From positions 1 to 9,661 of the forward strand of contig CAMBQD010000023.1 of the NCBI GenBank assembly GCA_945869905.1: a stretch of 9,661 bases of DNA, read 5' to 3'. Of the stretch, positions 1-6,780 are shown in pieces. Source of the DNA: an uncultured Clostridia bacterium (GTDB lineage: Bacteria; Bacillota; Clostridia; Oscillospirales; Acutalibacteraceae). Under the pieces are notes generated by a model. It did not search any database. It worked only from the letters and a program-made list of their open reading frames with translations, and had not been told where the DNA came from. The first letter of the stretch is position 1, and each line of letters starts with the position of its first letter. The position numbers were made by a program, and so were the translations under genes.

Positions 1-403
1 CTTCCTTCTGATAAACGGTTTTGGCATTATCCATTCGATTGTAGGAATATTTCAAAATTGCTTTCACGCTTTCTAATGGTATTGTTTTTGGCAAAACTAT
101 CGGCTCCTTGTATTTAATTGTGATTTTATGAAAGGGATTGCTTTCAATGATATTTTCAACCTCCATATATTTGTAAAAAGCTTTCACAGATGCAATTTTA
201 CGCTTTGCACTTTTAGGCTTGTATTTTTTATGCAGGTAATCGATATACTCAATTAAGCTGTCTTTTTCAAGGGCGTTTTTGCCGTTAATATATTGGCAAA
301 ACTGAGCAAAATCGGTTCTGTATGCCTTCAGCGTCAATGCACTGACTCCCTTTAGGTCCTCACACACCTCTAAATATTTTTCTGTTTCTTCCAAAATGTT
401 CAT
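1..403 (-). CDS. Tyrosine recombinase/integrase, N-terminal part (cut by window edge)
   Basis: The minus strand is open from an ATG at 403 to the left edge, giving 134 codons without a stop; the protein continues outside the window. It begins MNILEETEKYLEVCEDLKG and contains ALTLKAYRTDFAQFCQYI (about residues 23-40), then a basic stretch KPKSAKRKIASVKAFYKYME and the tail ENIIESNPFHKI. This helical layout with S-x-x-T-x-x-x-Y-x-x-D-x-x-x-F is the SAM-like core-binding domain of the phage integrase/XerC-XerD family, which cuts and rejoins DNA at specific sites. The catalytic domain with the Arg-His-Arg-Tyr residues lies off the window, so activity cannot be judged. The start is supported by GGAGG (411-415) seven bases upstream. 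It could be a housekeeping Xer-like enzyme or the integrase of a mobile element. Confidence 0.85.
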   Translation of the reverse strand, partial: MNILEETEKYLEVCEDLKGVSALTLKAYRTDFAQFCQYINGKNALEKDSLIEYIDYLHKKYKPKSAKRKIASVKAFYKYMEVENIIESNPFHKITIKYKEPIVLPKTIPLESVKAILKYSYNRMDNAKTVYQKE

Positions 404-431
404 AATAAAACCTCCAAAATAATGTAGCTTT

Positions 432-459
432 ATTATGAGCCATTTACATAATTTACCAA
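432..459 (-). promoter_or_regulatory. Candidate promoter for the tyrosine recombinase
   Basis: On the minus strand, TTGGTA (454-459) and CATAAT (432-437) are separated by 16 bases. Predicted transcription would start near 425, leaving a short leader that carries the GGAGG site at 411-415. The match is moderate and the surroundings are AT-rich, so it could be chance. Confidence 0.4.
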
Positions 460-538
460 AATAACAGTGCGAAATTTTGACAAATTATGAGTATTTATTG
501 AATAAATATTTACTATTTCTTTTTTTATAAAGACACTA

Positions 539-567
539 TTGCACAAAGGGAAAATGTCTTGTATAAT
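539..567 (+). promoter_or_regulatory. Sigma-70-type promoter of the membrane protein gene
   Basis: TTGCAC (539-544) and a perfect TATAAT (562-567) are separated by exactly 17 bases. Predicted initiation is near 574, which puts a small inverted repeat, ACAGT-TATTT-ACTGT (575-589), at the very start of the transcript or in an operator-like position. AAGGAG (603-608) lies six bases before the ATG at 615. Confidence 0.75.
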
Positions 568-614
568 ATTTAGGACAGTTATTTACTGTTAAAAAGAAAA
601 ACAAGGAGCTTTTT

Positions 615-2483
615 ATGAACGATAAAATACCAAATATGGACTATGATGCCGATGAGGTTATTAACGAGTTCAAGGAAAAAATCAAATGGCCTAAAAAGGA
701 CGAGGTGCAGGCTGTTGTTAAGCCATCAAAGCTGCCGTTAAGAATTTTAATTTCTTTTCTTATTACAGTTGTTGTAGGAGCGGCGGCATATTATATGATG
801 CTGCCTGCGCTGAACATCCACGACACACAGATATACATTTATGCTATACTGCTTGTGGTTGTATTTATGGCATCCTTTGCATTAGTATGCAAGGCAAATA
901 AAAAAATCGAGCGCAAGGAATATGTTAAGAAAAAATCAATAGCTCCGATTGTAATTATTGCTGTTATTGCGGTTGTTATGGCTGTTGGTTATGTTACAGG
1001 CGTAACCCTGTTCAGAGCTAATTCATACAGTCAGCTTATGCAGGTGCAGGACGGCAATTTTGAAACGGATTTTGATGAAATAAGCTATGACAAGGTGCCG
1101 AGAATTGACGCATCACGTGCAAAGACTCTTGCCGACCAGCAATTAGGCTCCCTGTCGGAATACAAGAGCCAGTATGTTGTTTCCGGTAATTCCACCCAAA
1201 TCAACTACAAAAACACACCGGTAAGAGTTGCTTATCTCGAATACGCAGATGTATTCAAGTGGATAAACAACACTAAGAACGGCTTGCCTGCCTATATGCT
1301 TATTGACCTTGTCAGCCAAAAGGTTACGGCAATCAACTGTGTTGAGCAGTTTGGCGAGGGTATCAAGTATTCACCTACAGAGCTTTTTAACGAAAAGCTG
1401 ATACGTCATCTTCGTTTCCAGTATCCAACTGCTCTTTTGGACACTCCTAATTTTGAAATTGACGACAATATGCACCCATACTGGATTACCGCTGTTCTCA
1501 ATAAAACAATCGGCCTTTTCGGCGGTACAGATGTTAAGGGTGTAATCATCACTGACGCACTGACAGGCGAAAGTCAGTATTATGATATTGAGCAGGTTAA
1601 AACCAGTAGTGAGCTTAGCTGGATTGACGTAGTATACAGCGAGTCACTGCTGATTGAACAGTATAACTATTACGGCAAGCTGCAAAACGGCTTTTGGAAC
1701 TCAATCATTTTCCAGAATGATGTAAACATTGCATCAAGCGGTAGCGGTAATATTGCCATGAATGACGACGTTTGGGTTTACACAGGTGTTACATCATCTG
1801 AGTCAGACTCATCAAACTTTGGCTTCATTCTTTGCAACCAGCGTACCAAGGAAACAAGATACTATAAAAAATCAGGTGCAATGGAGCAGTCTGCACAGCA
1901 GTCCGCACAGGACGCAGTACAAAACTACGGCTACTACGCAACCTTCCCTATTCTTTTAGGCATTGACGGCAACCCAACATACTTTATGTCACTTTACGGC
2001 GACAGCAACACTGTAAAGGGCTATGCCTTTGTAAGCCTTGAGGATAAGACCGTTGTAGGCACAGGACTTCTTGACGTGGCAAAGAGTGACGCAAAGGCTC
2101 TTAACAGCGCCCTTGAAAATTATATCGACGCCCTTAAAGAAAAGGGTGTGGCTAAAGACGTTGACAAGAACGACGTTATTGTTGACGAGGACGATATGAC
2201 AAGTGCTGACAATAACGCAGAAAATCAGACGGATAAGCCTGACGGCAATACAGAAAAGCCTGTTAAAGAGGCAGGAAAAATTACCGGAGAGGTTACAGAC
2301 ATTAAATCATCTGTAAACGACGGCAACACAGTTTACTACCTGCAGATTGACGGCAAGTATTACTACATCAAGGTAACTGACGCAATGGAGGTTCTCCTCA
2401 TTTCAAAGGGTGACACGGTTACAGTTGAATTTGAAGAATCTGACGGAAAATTCATTCCTGCTAAATCAGTTACGGTAGAATAA
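615..2483 (+). CDS. Unrecognised membrane protein, three helices and large external region
   Basis: This 622-residue protein is not one I can assign to a named family. Residues 1-40 are charged and probably cytoplasmic. Hydrophobic segments at about 43-62, 73-92 and 110-130 follow, with Lys/Arg clusters (93-108) between the second and third. Residues 135-510 form a long polar region rich in Tyr, Asn and Asp, likely on the outside. An acidic, Asn/Asp-rich linker (about 512-552) leads to a small beta-rich end domain (about 555-622) whose repeating strands resemble an OB-fold or SH3-like module. No catalytic motif or lipobox is visible. It has its own promoter and ends at a strong terminator, so it is probably transcribed alone. 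The start is set by AAGGAG at 603-608. A cell-envelope role is inferred from topology only. Confidence 0.85.
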   Translation: MNDKIPNMDYDADEVINEFKEKIKWPKKDEVQAVVKPSKLPLRILISFLITVVVGAAAYYMMLPALNIHDTQIYIYAILLVVVFMASFALVCKANKKIERKEYVKKKSIAPIVIIAVIAVVMAVGYVTGVTLFRANSYSQLMQVQDGNFETDFDEISYDKVPRIDASRAKTLADQQLGSLSEYKSQYVVSGNSTQINYKNTPVRVAYLEYADVFKWINNTKNGLPAYMLIDLVSQKVTAINCVEQFGEGIKYSPTELFNEKLIRHLRFQYPTALLDTPNFEIDDNMHPYWITAVLNKTIGLFGGTDVKGVIITDALTGESQYYDIEQVKTSSELSWIDVVYSESLLIEQYNYYGKLQNGFWNSIIFQNDVNIASSGSGNIAMNDDVWVYTGVTSSESDSSNFGFILCNQRTKETRYYKKSGAMEQSAQQSAQDAVQNYGYYATFPILLGIDGNPTYFMSLYGDSNTVKGYAFVSLEDKTVVGTGLLDVAKSDAKALNSALENYIDALKEKGVAKDVDKNDVIVDEDDMTSADNNAENQTDKPDGNTEKPVKEAGKITGEVTDIKSSVNDGNTVYYLQIDGKYYYIKVTDAMEVLLISKGDTVTVEFEESDGKFIPAKSVTVE

Positions 2484-2493
2484 ATGAACAAAT

Positions 2494-2527
2494 AAAAATC
2501 CGATTCCAAAAGGAATCGGATTTTTTT
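2494..2527. terminator. Bidirectional intrinsic terminator between convergent genes
   Basis: A perfect stem (2494-2507 with 2512-2525) encloses an AAAA loop at 2508-2511; the core is TCCGATTCC/GGAATCGGA. It is flanked by A5 on the left and T7 on the right, so it gives a T-tract to transcripts from either side. It lies 10 bases after the stop of the plus-strand membrane protein gene and just past the end of the minus-strand GH95 gene. Confidence 0.93.
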
Positions 2528-2535
2528 GTTAAGTA

Positions 2536-5214
2536 TTATTTATCAAGGCTGAAGGTTACGGTTTTTGTTTCGTTTGATTTGAAATCAAGCTCTTGAACAT
2601 CTGTTGATAAGCCGCAGGATATTTCTATTTTTTGCTGAGCATCCGAATGGATTTTTGCTGTGGCTGTGCCTGCTTGAGTATCCCACTCAAGACTTTCCAC
2701 CGTTGCACGTGTACGTGCCTTTATTCCTGTTACAGTGCCCCTGTCAAAGCCTGTTGTGGGTAGAGCAGGCAATAACTCAATTTCGCCTGTATTGGAATAA
2801 ACAAGGCTTTCATTAACAATTCCGAGATAGCCTATTGCAAAGTCAGTGCAGTAACAGCTGCCCCTGTCATAATCGTGGTTTGTCATAAGTGAGTCATAAC
2901 GTATTTTATGATTCATAAGCTTTGTAAGGGCGTCTGTCAGGCTATACCTGTCCTTAAGCCTTGCGGCAATAAGGGAGCGGTGAACAAGGGCATGACTTGC
3001 CTCATTTTCGCTCTCTCTGTTTTCTATCGCCTGAATACAAGCGTCCTTTAGTCTATCGTTATTCTGCGTTTCAAACAATGGCCAAACGCAGTAAAGGTGG
3101 CTCAAATGCCTATGCTCGTTATTCTCCTCAAAGGAGGTGGTTGCCCATTCCTTTAACGCACCTGTTTCGTCATACAAATACGGTGGCAGATTATCAATAA
3201 TATCCTGCCATTTTGATGTATCTGCCCTACTGTCAATGCTTTTCATAACATCAATAAGCATTTCAAGATTATTTCTGCAGGCAGAAATGTCTATTGCACA
3301 GTTTGCATCAGAGGGACTTGGGTAGTTAGACGGATTATTCTCCGGTGAATAGCTGGGCAAAATGCAATATTTTTCTCCGTCCTTTAATTCTGTCTTGCCC
3401 TTTTCATAATGAATAGCTCCGTCAATGTCGGTATAATATTCAGGGCTTAGAAGCTGTTGCCAGTAGTTTGCTGATTTTATCAGCAGTGGGAACAGTACAT
3501 CCTCCTGAAGTCTAAGGTATCCCCTGTCCTCAATTTCCTTAATCTGTTTATCGGTTAAATCCTTTTCAGTGGTTGAAAGCACGGATTTTAACGCATTAAG
3601 GTCAAATTCATCACTGAGCGGAATATTAATATTGCCATAGCACTGCAGGGTTTCATAAAGGGGCTGTATCATCCAAGAGGTGCCTGCGTTCCAATACCTG
3701 AAGGGATAGGGATAACAGGTTTCGGTTATAACCGCTTTATCGCCGTCGGTATTAACAGGTGCCTGTATTGCGTCCTTAAAGCCGTGAGTTGCATATGCGT
3801 TTTCCTCCCAATCAGGCAACTGACGGAGGATGAAATATGTATATCCTATTGGTGATGAGGATATGTTACCGGTGTTCATTGATGATGTCTGCAAATTAAC
3901 GTTGGCATCCATTGTGTACTTGCTGCCCCAGCCTGTGTTCCACTCGCCGGTCCACATACCGTAAAGACGGCTTGTGGAATATCCACTGCAGCAAAGATAA
4001 GCATATCTGCCTGCATAATACGTCCTTTGGGCAAGGGCAGAGTCAATTTCCTTACTTCCCTTTTGGTCTTTCAAAAGGCTTTCATTTGATTTGTTGCTGT
4101 CACTGAGATTAAGTGTAACTGCGTCAAACTGCGGCTGATATATTTTCAGATGCTGTTCAAGGGCCTTTGCGTAATCAAATTCCCCGTCGGCTGAATACTT
4201 ATCTGCCACTGCCTTTGCTTGATTATATAGAGAGTCTGTCAGCTCATAGCTACTTTGATTTTCAAAATCATCATAGCCGCCCATTTCATATGTTCTGTCG
4301 GAAATTGTTATTAAATAAACCGTGTCGGCATCGATGATTTTTACTCCGTCTTTTTCACCGTAAAACTGCGTTTCCTCAGTATTTTTATCAAGGGCAATTT
4401 TTTCCTTTGTTCCCCCTGCTGTTACCACATATGTAAGGGTGGCATATCCGCCGTTTTTCAGCTCGCTGTTTTCATAATCGGGATAATGAGCAACAAGTGC
4501 AATGGAATCGGCACTGTCACTGACAAGCTTTTTGTATTTCAGGTTAACCTCGTCGCTGTCGCCGAAATTAGCAAGAGTTGATATGTCGTCATAGGAAAGC
4601 ACTGCATTTACCTTTGCACCTGTATCGGAGGAGGTTATACGTGTAATAACCGCACCGTCTGTCATTGAGGTAAAGGACCTTCTTTCCCAAACACCGTCCT
4701 TGTTTTTATAATGGACGCCGACCTGTGAGGTTTCGTAATCTGTAAAACGTACATATTCCGATTCCCCTTTGCCCTGCATATCAATTCTCAGCTGACCTCC
4801 GGGGTGAAAGCGGTAAACATCATCATAGCTGGCATTATCGGTAATATCCTCGCCTTTTACTATGGATTGCTTTACGGTTTCAAGCTCGCCATAGGTTTCA
4901 GGACAATTACGGACATTTTCATTAGGCATAATAAAGTGCATATTTTGAAAAATAAAGGTGTCGGAATATGGGGAGCCGCTTTCCACAAAGCCCTGCAGTC
5001 CATTGCCTGACACCATTCCGTGGCGCCACCTGCTTGTTTTATTTTTACTTGCGGCGGAAAGCTGATAATAATCCTCACTGTAGGAAATTTTTCTTAAATC
5101 GGTAAACAGGTCTTCAACCGCAAAGCCTGTTTTTTTACCGCCGCAGGCTGACAGTGTAAAAATCAACACTCCGCACAAGGCAAGACAAAGAGATTTTTTA
5201 AGATAAAATTTCAT
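2536..5214 (-). CDS. Lipoprotein glycoside hydrolase, GH95-like (alpha-L-fucosidase type)
   Basis: This 892-residue protein starts with a lipoprotein signal: Lys6-Lys7, a hydrophobic core, and the lipobox LSAC with Cys24, so it is probably anchored on the outer face of the membrane. Family 95 features appear in order: W-x-x-G-x-x-S-G-N-G-L-x-G at 63-75 in an N-terminal beta-sandwich, a helical barrel from about 390 to 800 with LYGMWTGEWN (417-426) and WGSKYTMDANVNLQ (429-442), PSYSPEN (620-626), HRHLSHLY (701-708), and GEIELLPALP (810-819) opening a C-terminal beta domain. By analogy with the Bifidobacterium alpha-1,2-fucosidase, Asn438/Asn440, Glu625 and Asp791 are the expected catalytic residues (mapping from memory). 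The usual MNYWPAE stretch after the Asn pair is absent, so the sugar specificity may differ. AGAGGT (5221-5226) sets the start. Confidence 0.85.
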   Translation of the reverse strand: MKFYLKKSLCLALCGVLIFTLSACGGKKTGFAVEDLFTDLRKISYSEDYYQLSAASKNKTSRWRHGMVSGNGLQGFVESGSPYSDTFIFQNMHFIMPNENVRNCPETYGELETVKQSIVKGEDITDNASYDDVYRFHPGGQLRIDMQGKGESEYVRFTDYETSQVGVHYKNKDGVWERRSFTSMTDGAVITRITSSDTGAKVNAVLSYDDISTLANFGDSDEVNLKYKKLVSDSADSIALVAHYPDYENSELKNGGYATLTYVVTAGGTKEKIALDKNTEETQFYGEKDGVKIIDADTVYLITISDRTYEMGGYDDFENQSSYELTDSLYNQAKAVADKYSADGEFDYAKALEQHLKIYQPQFDAVTLNLSDSNKSNESLLKDQKGSKEIDSALAQRTYYAGRYAYLCCSGYSTSRLYGMWTGEWNTGWGSKYTMDANVNLQTSSMNTGNISSSPIGYTYFILRQLPDWEENAYATHGFKDAIQAPVNTDGDKAVITETCYPYPFRYWNAGTSWMIQPLYETLQCYGNINIPLSDEFDLNALKSVLSTTEKDLTDKQIKEIEDRGYLRLQEDVLFPLLIKSANYWQQLLSPEYYTDIDGAIHYEKGKTELKDGEKYCILPSYSPENNPSNYPSPSDANCAIDISACRNNLEMLIDVMKSIDSRADTSKWQDIIDNLPPYLYDETGALKEWATTSFEENNEHRHLSHLYCVWPLFETQNNDRLKDACIQAIENRESENEASHALVHRSLIAARLKDRYSLTDALTKLMNHKIRYDSLMTNHDYDRGSCYCTDFAIGYLGIVNESLVYSNTGEIELLPALPTTGFDRGTVTGIKARTRATVESLEWDTQAGTATAKIHSDAQQKIEISCGLSTDVQELDFKSNETKTVTFSLDK

Positions 5215-5220
5215 AATGTC

Positions 5221-5226
5221 ACCTCT
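5221..5226 (-). promoter_or_regulatory. Ribosome binding site of the GH95 gene
   Basis: Minus-strand AGAGGT lies six bases before the ATG at 5214. I see no convincing -35/-10 pair in the 67 bases between this gene and the Gx transporter gene, so the GH95 gene may depend partly on read-through from the operon upstream. Confidence 0.6.
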
Positions 5227-5248
5227 GATAACATTTTATATTTTAACA

Positions 5249-5276
5249 AATGCGGCATTAAAAGAAATGCCGCATT
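5249..5276 (-). terminator. Hairpin after the flavin operon, weak terminator or attenuator
   Basis: An 11-bp perfect stem (5249-5259 with 5266-5276, AATGCGGCATT/AATGCCGCATT) has a six-base loop. It starts five bases past the stop of the Gx transporter gene. On the minus strand the stem is followed by TTGTTAAAAT, which is a poor T-tract, so termination may be partial and let transcription continue into the GH95 gene. Confidence 0.6.
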
Positions 5277-5281
5277 ATATA

Positions 5282-5782
5282 TTACAGTTTTATTTTTTTT
5301 AATCGATTTATAATCAAATTAGATATTACACCCAAAAGCAAGCCTGTAAGCAGTCCTGCGCCTATCAGCACAGGCAGGTAATAAACAATCCGCACGGTTT
5401 CCATAACAATAGCCGCAACTGTTATCTGCCCTATATTGTGGCATATACCGCCCATCATACTGACACCGATAACAGACAGCTTAGTCCTTTTTACAAGCCA
5501 CATAACGATAAAGCTGAGTATACCACCGCACAGACTGTAGGCAAGGCTGTAAACATTGCCGAAGGTAAGGCCAGCCAAAAATATTCTGATTATAGCTATA
5601 AAAAATGCTTCGCCGGGCTTCATAACATAAAGCGCAACTACCACCACTAAATTGGCAAGACCCAGCTTTACACCGGGAATTCCGAAATTAAAGGGAATTA
5701 AGCTTTCAAGGTAACTGAAGGTAAAGGCAAGTGCCACCATTATTCCGAAAAGTGCAATCCTCTTTGCTTTGCTGTTTTTCAT
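5282..5782 (-). CDS. Gx transporter family protein (COG4769/Hpre_diP_synt_I; EetB-like)
   Basis: This 166-residue, very hydrophobic protein has about five membrane segments. It carries the family stretch IPGVKLGLANLV at residues 35-46 and GGICHNIGQI at 111-120, with an Arg (66) in a membrane-proximal helix. Databases often label the family heptaprenyl diphosphate synthase component I, but it is an ECF-substrate-component-like membrane protein with no prenyltransferase motif, and that name is probably misleading. It follows the NusG-domain-II gene after 25 bases. The pairing with NusG-II, FMN-binding and ApbE proteins matches the EetA/EetB pair of flavin-based electron transfer loci, so an electron-transfer or cofactor-handling role in the membrane is inferred. 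Minus-strand GGAAG (5790-5794) lies seven bases before the ATG. Confidence 0.88.
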   Translation of the reverse strand: MKNSKAKRIALFGIMVALAFTFSYLESLIPFNFGIPGVKLGLANLVVVVALYVMKPGEAFFIAIIRIFLAGLTFGNVYSLAYSLCGGILSFIVMWLVKRTKLSVIGVSMMGGICHNIGQITVAAIVMETVRIVYYLPVLIGAGLLTGLLLGVISNLIINRLKKIKL

Positions 5783-5807
5783 ATTTTTTCTTCCGTTTTG
5801 GATTTAT

Positions 5808-6176
5808 CTATGCCACTGCGTCAACCTCGTTCAAATCGTTATCCTTCACCACTGTGACGATAACCTTGTGAGGAAGGCAGATTATTGACTCGCCGTTTTT
5901 GTTTATTTTCATATGGCTGACGCAAATACCGTCAGGACAGTTTGCCTGTGTCATTTTTGCATATCCGTCTTCAATAACAAGGGTATTTGTTCCGCCGTCA
6001 TCGGTTTTAATTTCGACCTGAGTATCCGTATCAAGAGGAAGGGTTTGTGTTACCTTACCGTCCACCTCAACCTGAACATAGGCACCTGAATCACTGTTTA
6101 CAAAATACAGAAAAAATACCAACAGGCATACAACGACAGCCACAACTGCAATCAGTATAAAATCCGCTTTTTTCAT
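5808..6176 (-). CDS. NusG domain II-containing membrane-anchored protein (EetA-like)
   Basis: This 122-residue protein has one N-terminal membrane helix (about 6-26) and a small external beta domain. The external part carries the family signature CPDGICVSH (80-88), then G-E-S-I-I-C-L-P-H-K-V (95-105), with cysteines 80, 85 and 100. The three cysteines appear to be family-typical and could be redox-active or bind a cofactor; this is not established by the sequence. Despite the name it has no transcription-factor NGN or KOW parts. Its ATG overlaps the stop of the FMN-binding gene by one base (TAATG), and the nearest AGAGG lies about ten bases upstream, so translation is probably coupled. Position and partners fit the EetA type of protein in extracellular electron transfer loci. 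Confidence 0.88.
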   Translation of the reverse strand: MKKADFILIAVVAVVVCLLVFFLYFVNSDSGAYVQVEVDGKVTQTLPLDTDTQVEIKTDDGGTNTLVIEDGYAKMTQANCPDGICVSHMKINKNGESIICLPHKVIVTVVKDNDLNEVDAVA

Positions 6177-6766
6177 TACTGCTGTGCCTCTGCCTGAGCA
6201 AGGTTTTCAACCACAAAGCCCTGTGCATTATTTACTGCATCAACAACTGCCTGTGACGAAATTGTTGAGCCTGCAATAAGGTCAATGGGTGAGCCGGTTG
6301 TGGTACTGCCCTTTGCCTTTAACGGAAAATATCTGCCGCTAAACTGGTCTGTAAAAAATGAATCGGATATTCTTTCACCAAGATACTCTGTTTCCTCCTG
6401 ATGCAATATTTCTATACCGCAAACAAGCTGTGCGTCTGCCGAAATAACCGTTGACATTTCAATAGGGCTTTCCTGATTGTAGCCTAAGGCTGTGCCGGTT
6501 ACAATGTATGCAACAGTGTTTCCGTCAGCATCAAGCGCCTCCTGAACCGACTCAACATTGTAGTCGGCAGTGTTCATTGATGAAACGTCAATATCCTTTG
6601 TTGACGCGATGGTAAATCCGATTTCCACAGGCTCGCTGTACTTTTTGTTTGCAAGGTCATAAATTGCCTTAGAGCCGAAAATTACACCAACACAAACAAC
6701 AATCATCACTGCCAATGAAATTATCCATGTTACTGATTTTGGATTAAAATGTGCTTTTTTACTCAT
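6176..6766 (-). CDS. Membrane-anchored FMN-binding domain protein (flavinylation target)
   Basis: This 196-residue protein has a short basic N-terminus, one membrane helix (about 13-36) and one external FMN-binding domain (about 80-185), similar to the domain in RnfG and NqrC. The flavinylation motif is D162-L-I-A-G-S-T168-I-S-S. Thr168 is the expected acceptor of FMN through a phosphoester bond made by an ApbE enzyme, and an apbE gene lies directly upstream. There is one domain only, and no rnf or nqr gene in the window, so this is a stand-alone carrier of electrons on the outer face of the membrane. Translation is coupled to apbE: the site AAGAGGT (6774-6780) overlaps the apbE stop codon. 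The C-terminus is rich in Ala and Gln. Confidence 0.9.
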   Translation of the reverse strand: MSKKAHFNPKSVTWIISLAVMIVVCVGVIFGSKAIYDLANKKYSEPVEIGFTIASTKDIDVSSMNTADYNVESVQEALDADGNTVAYIVTGTALGYNQESPIEMSTVISADAQLVCGIEILHQEETEYLGERISDSFFTDQFSGRYFPLKAKGSTTTGSPIDLIAGSTISSQAVVDAVNNAQGFVVENLAQAEAQQ

Positions 6767-6773
6767 AATAATT

Positions 6774-6780
6774 ACCTCTT
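6774..6780 (-). promoter_or_regulatory. Ribosome binding site overlapping the apbE stop codon
   Basis: Minus-strand AAGAGGT shares its first bases with the apbE TAA stop (6779-6781) and lies seven bases before the ATG of the FMN-binding gene. This arrangement ties production of the carrier protein to translation of the enzyme that modifies it. Confidence 0.8.

Noticed and set aside
477..508. TTGACA (477-482) as a -35 box, with an AT palindrome TATTTATT-G-AATAAATA (492-508)
   Set aside because: No acceptable -10 lies 16-18 bases downstream (GAATAA or AATAAA only), and the TTGCAC/TATAAT pair at 539-567 is far better. The palindrome is pure AT in an AT-rich spacer, so chance is likely.
2604..5078. 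Open frames on either strand inside the GH95 gene
   Set aside because: They are short, lie wholly inside a gene with clear family motifs, and have no ribosome sites or recognisable protein features.
5282..5782. Heptaprenyl diphosphate synthase subunit as the function of the Gx gene
   Set aside because: The protein is almost entirely membrane helices and shows no prenyltransferase Asp-rich motif. The name is a legacy label of the family and the operon context points to electron transfer.
5808..6176. Transcription factor NusG
   Set aside because: Only the small domain II is present, behind a membrane anchor and with external cysteines. There is no NGN or KOW domain, so a role in transcription is not supported.
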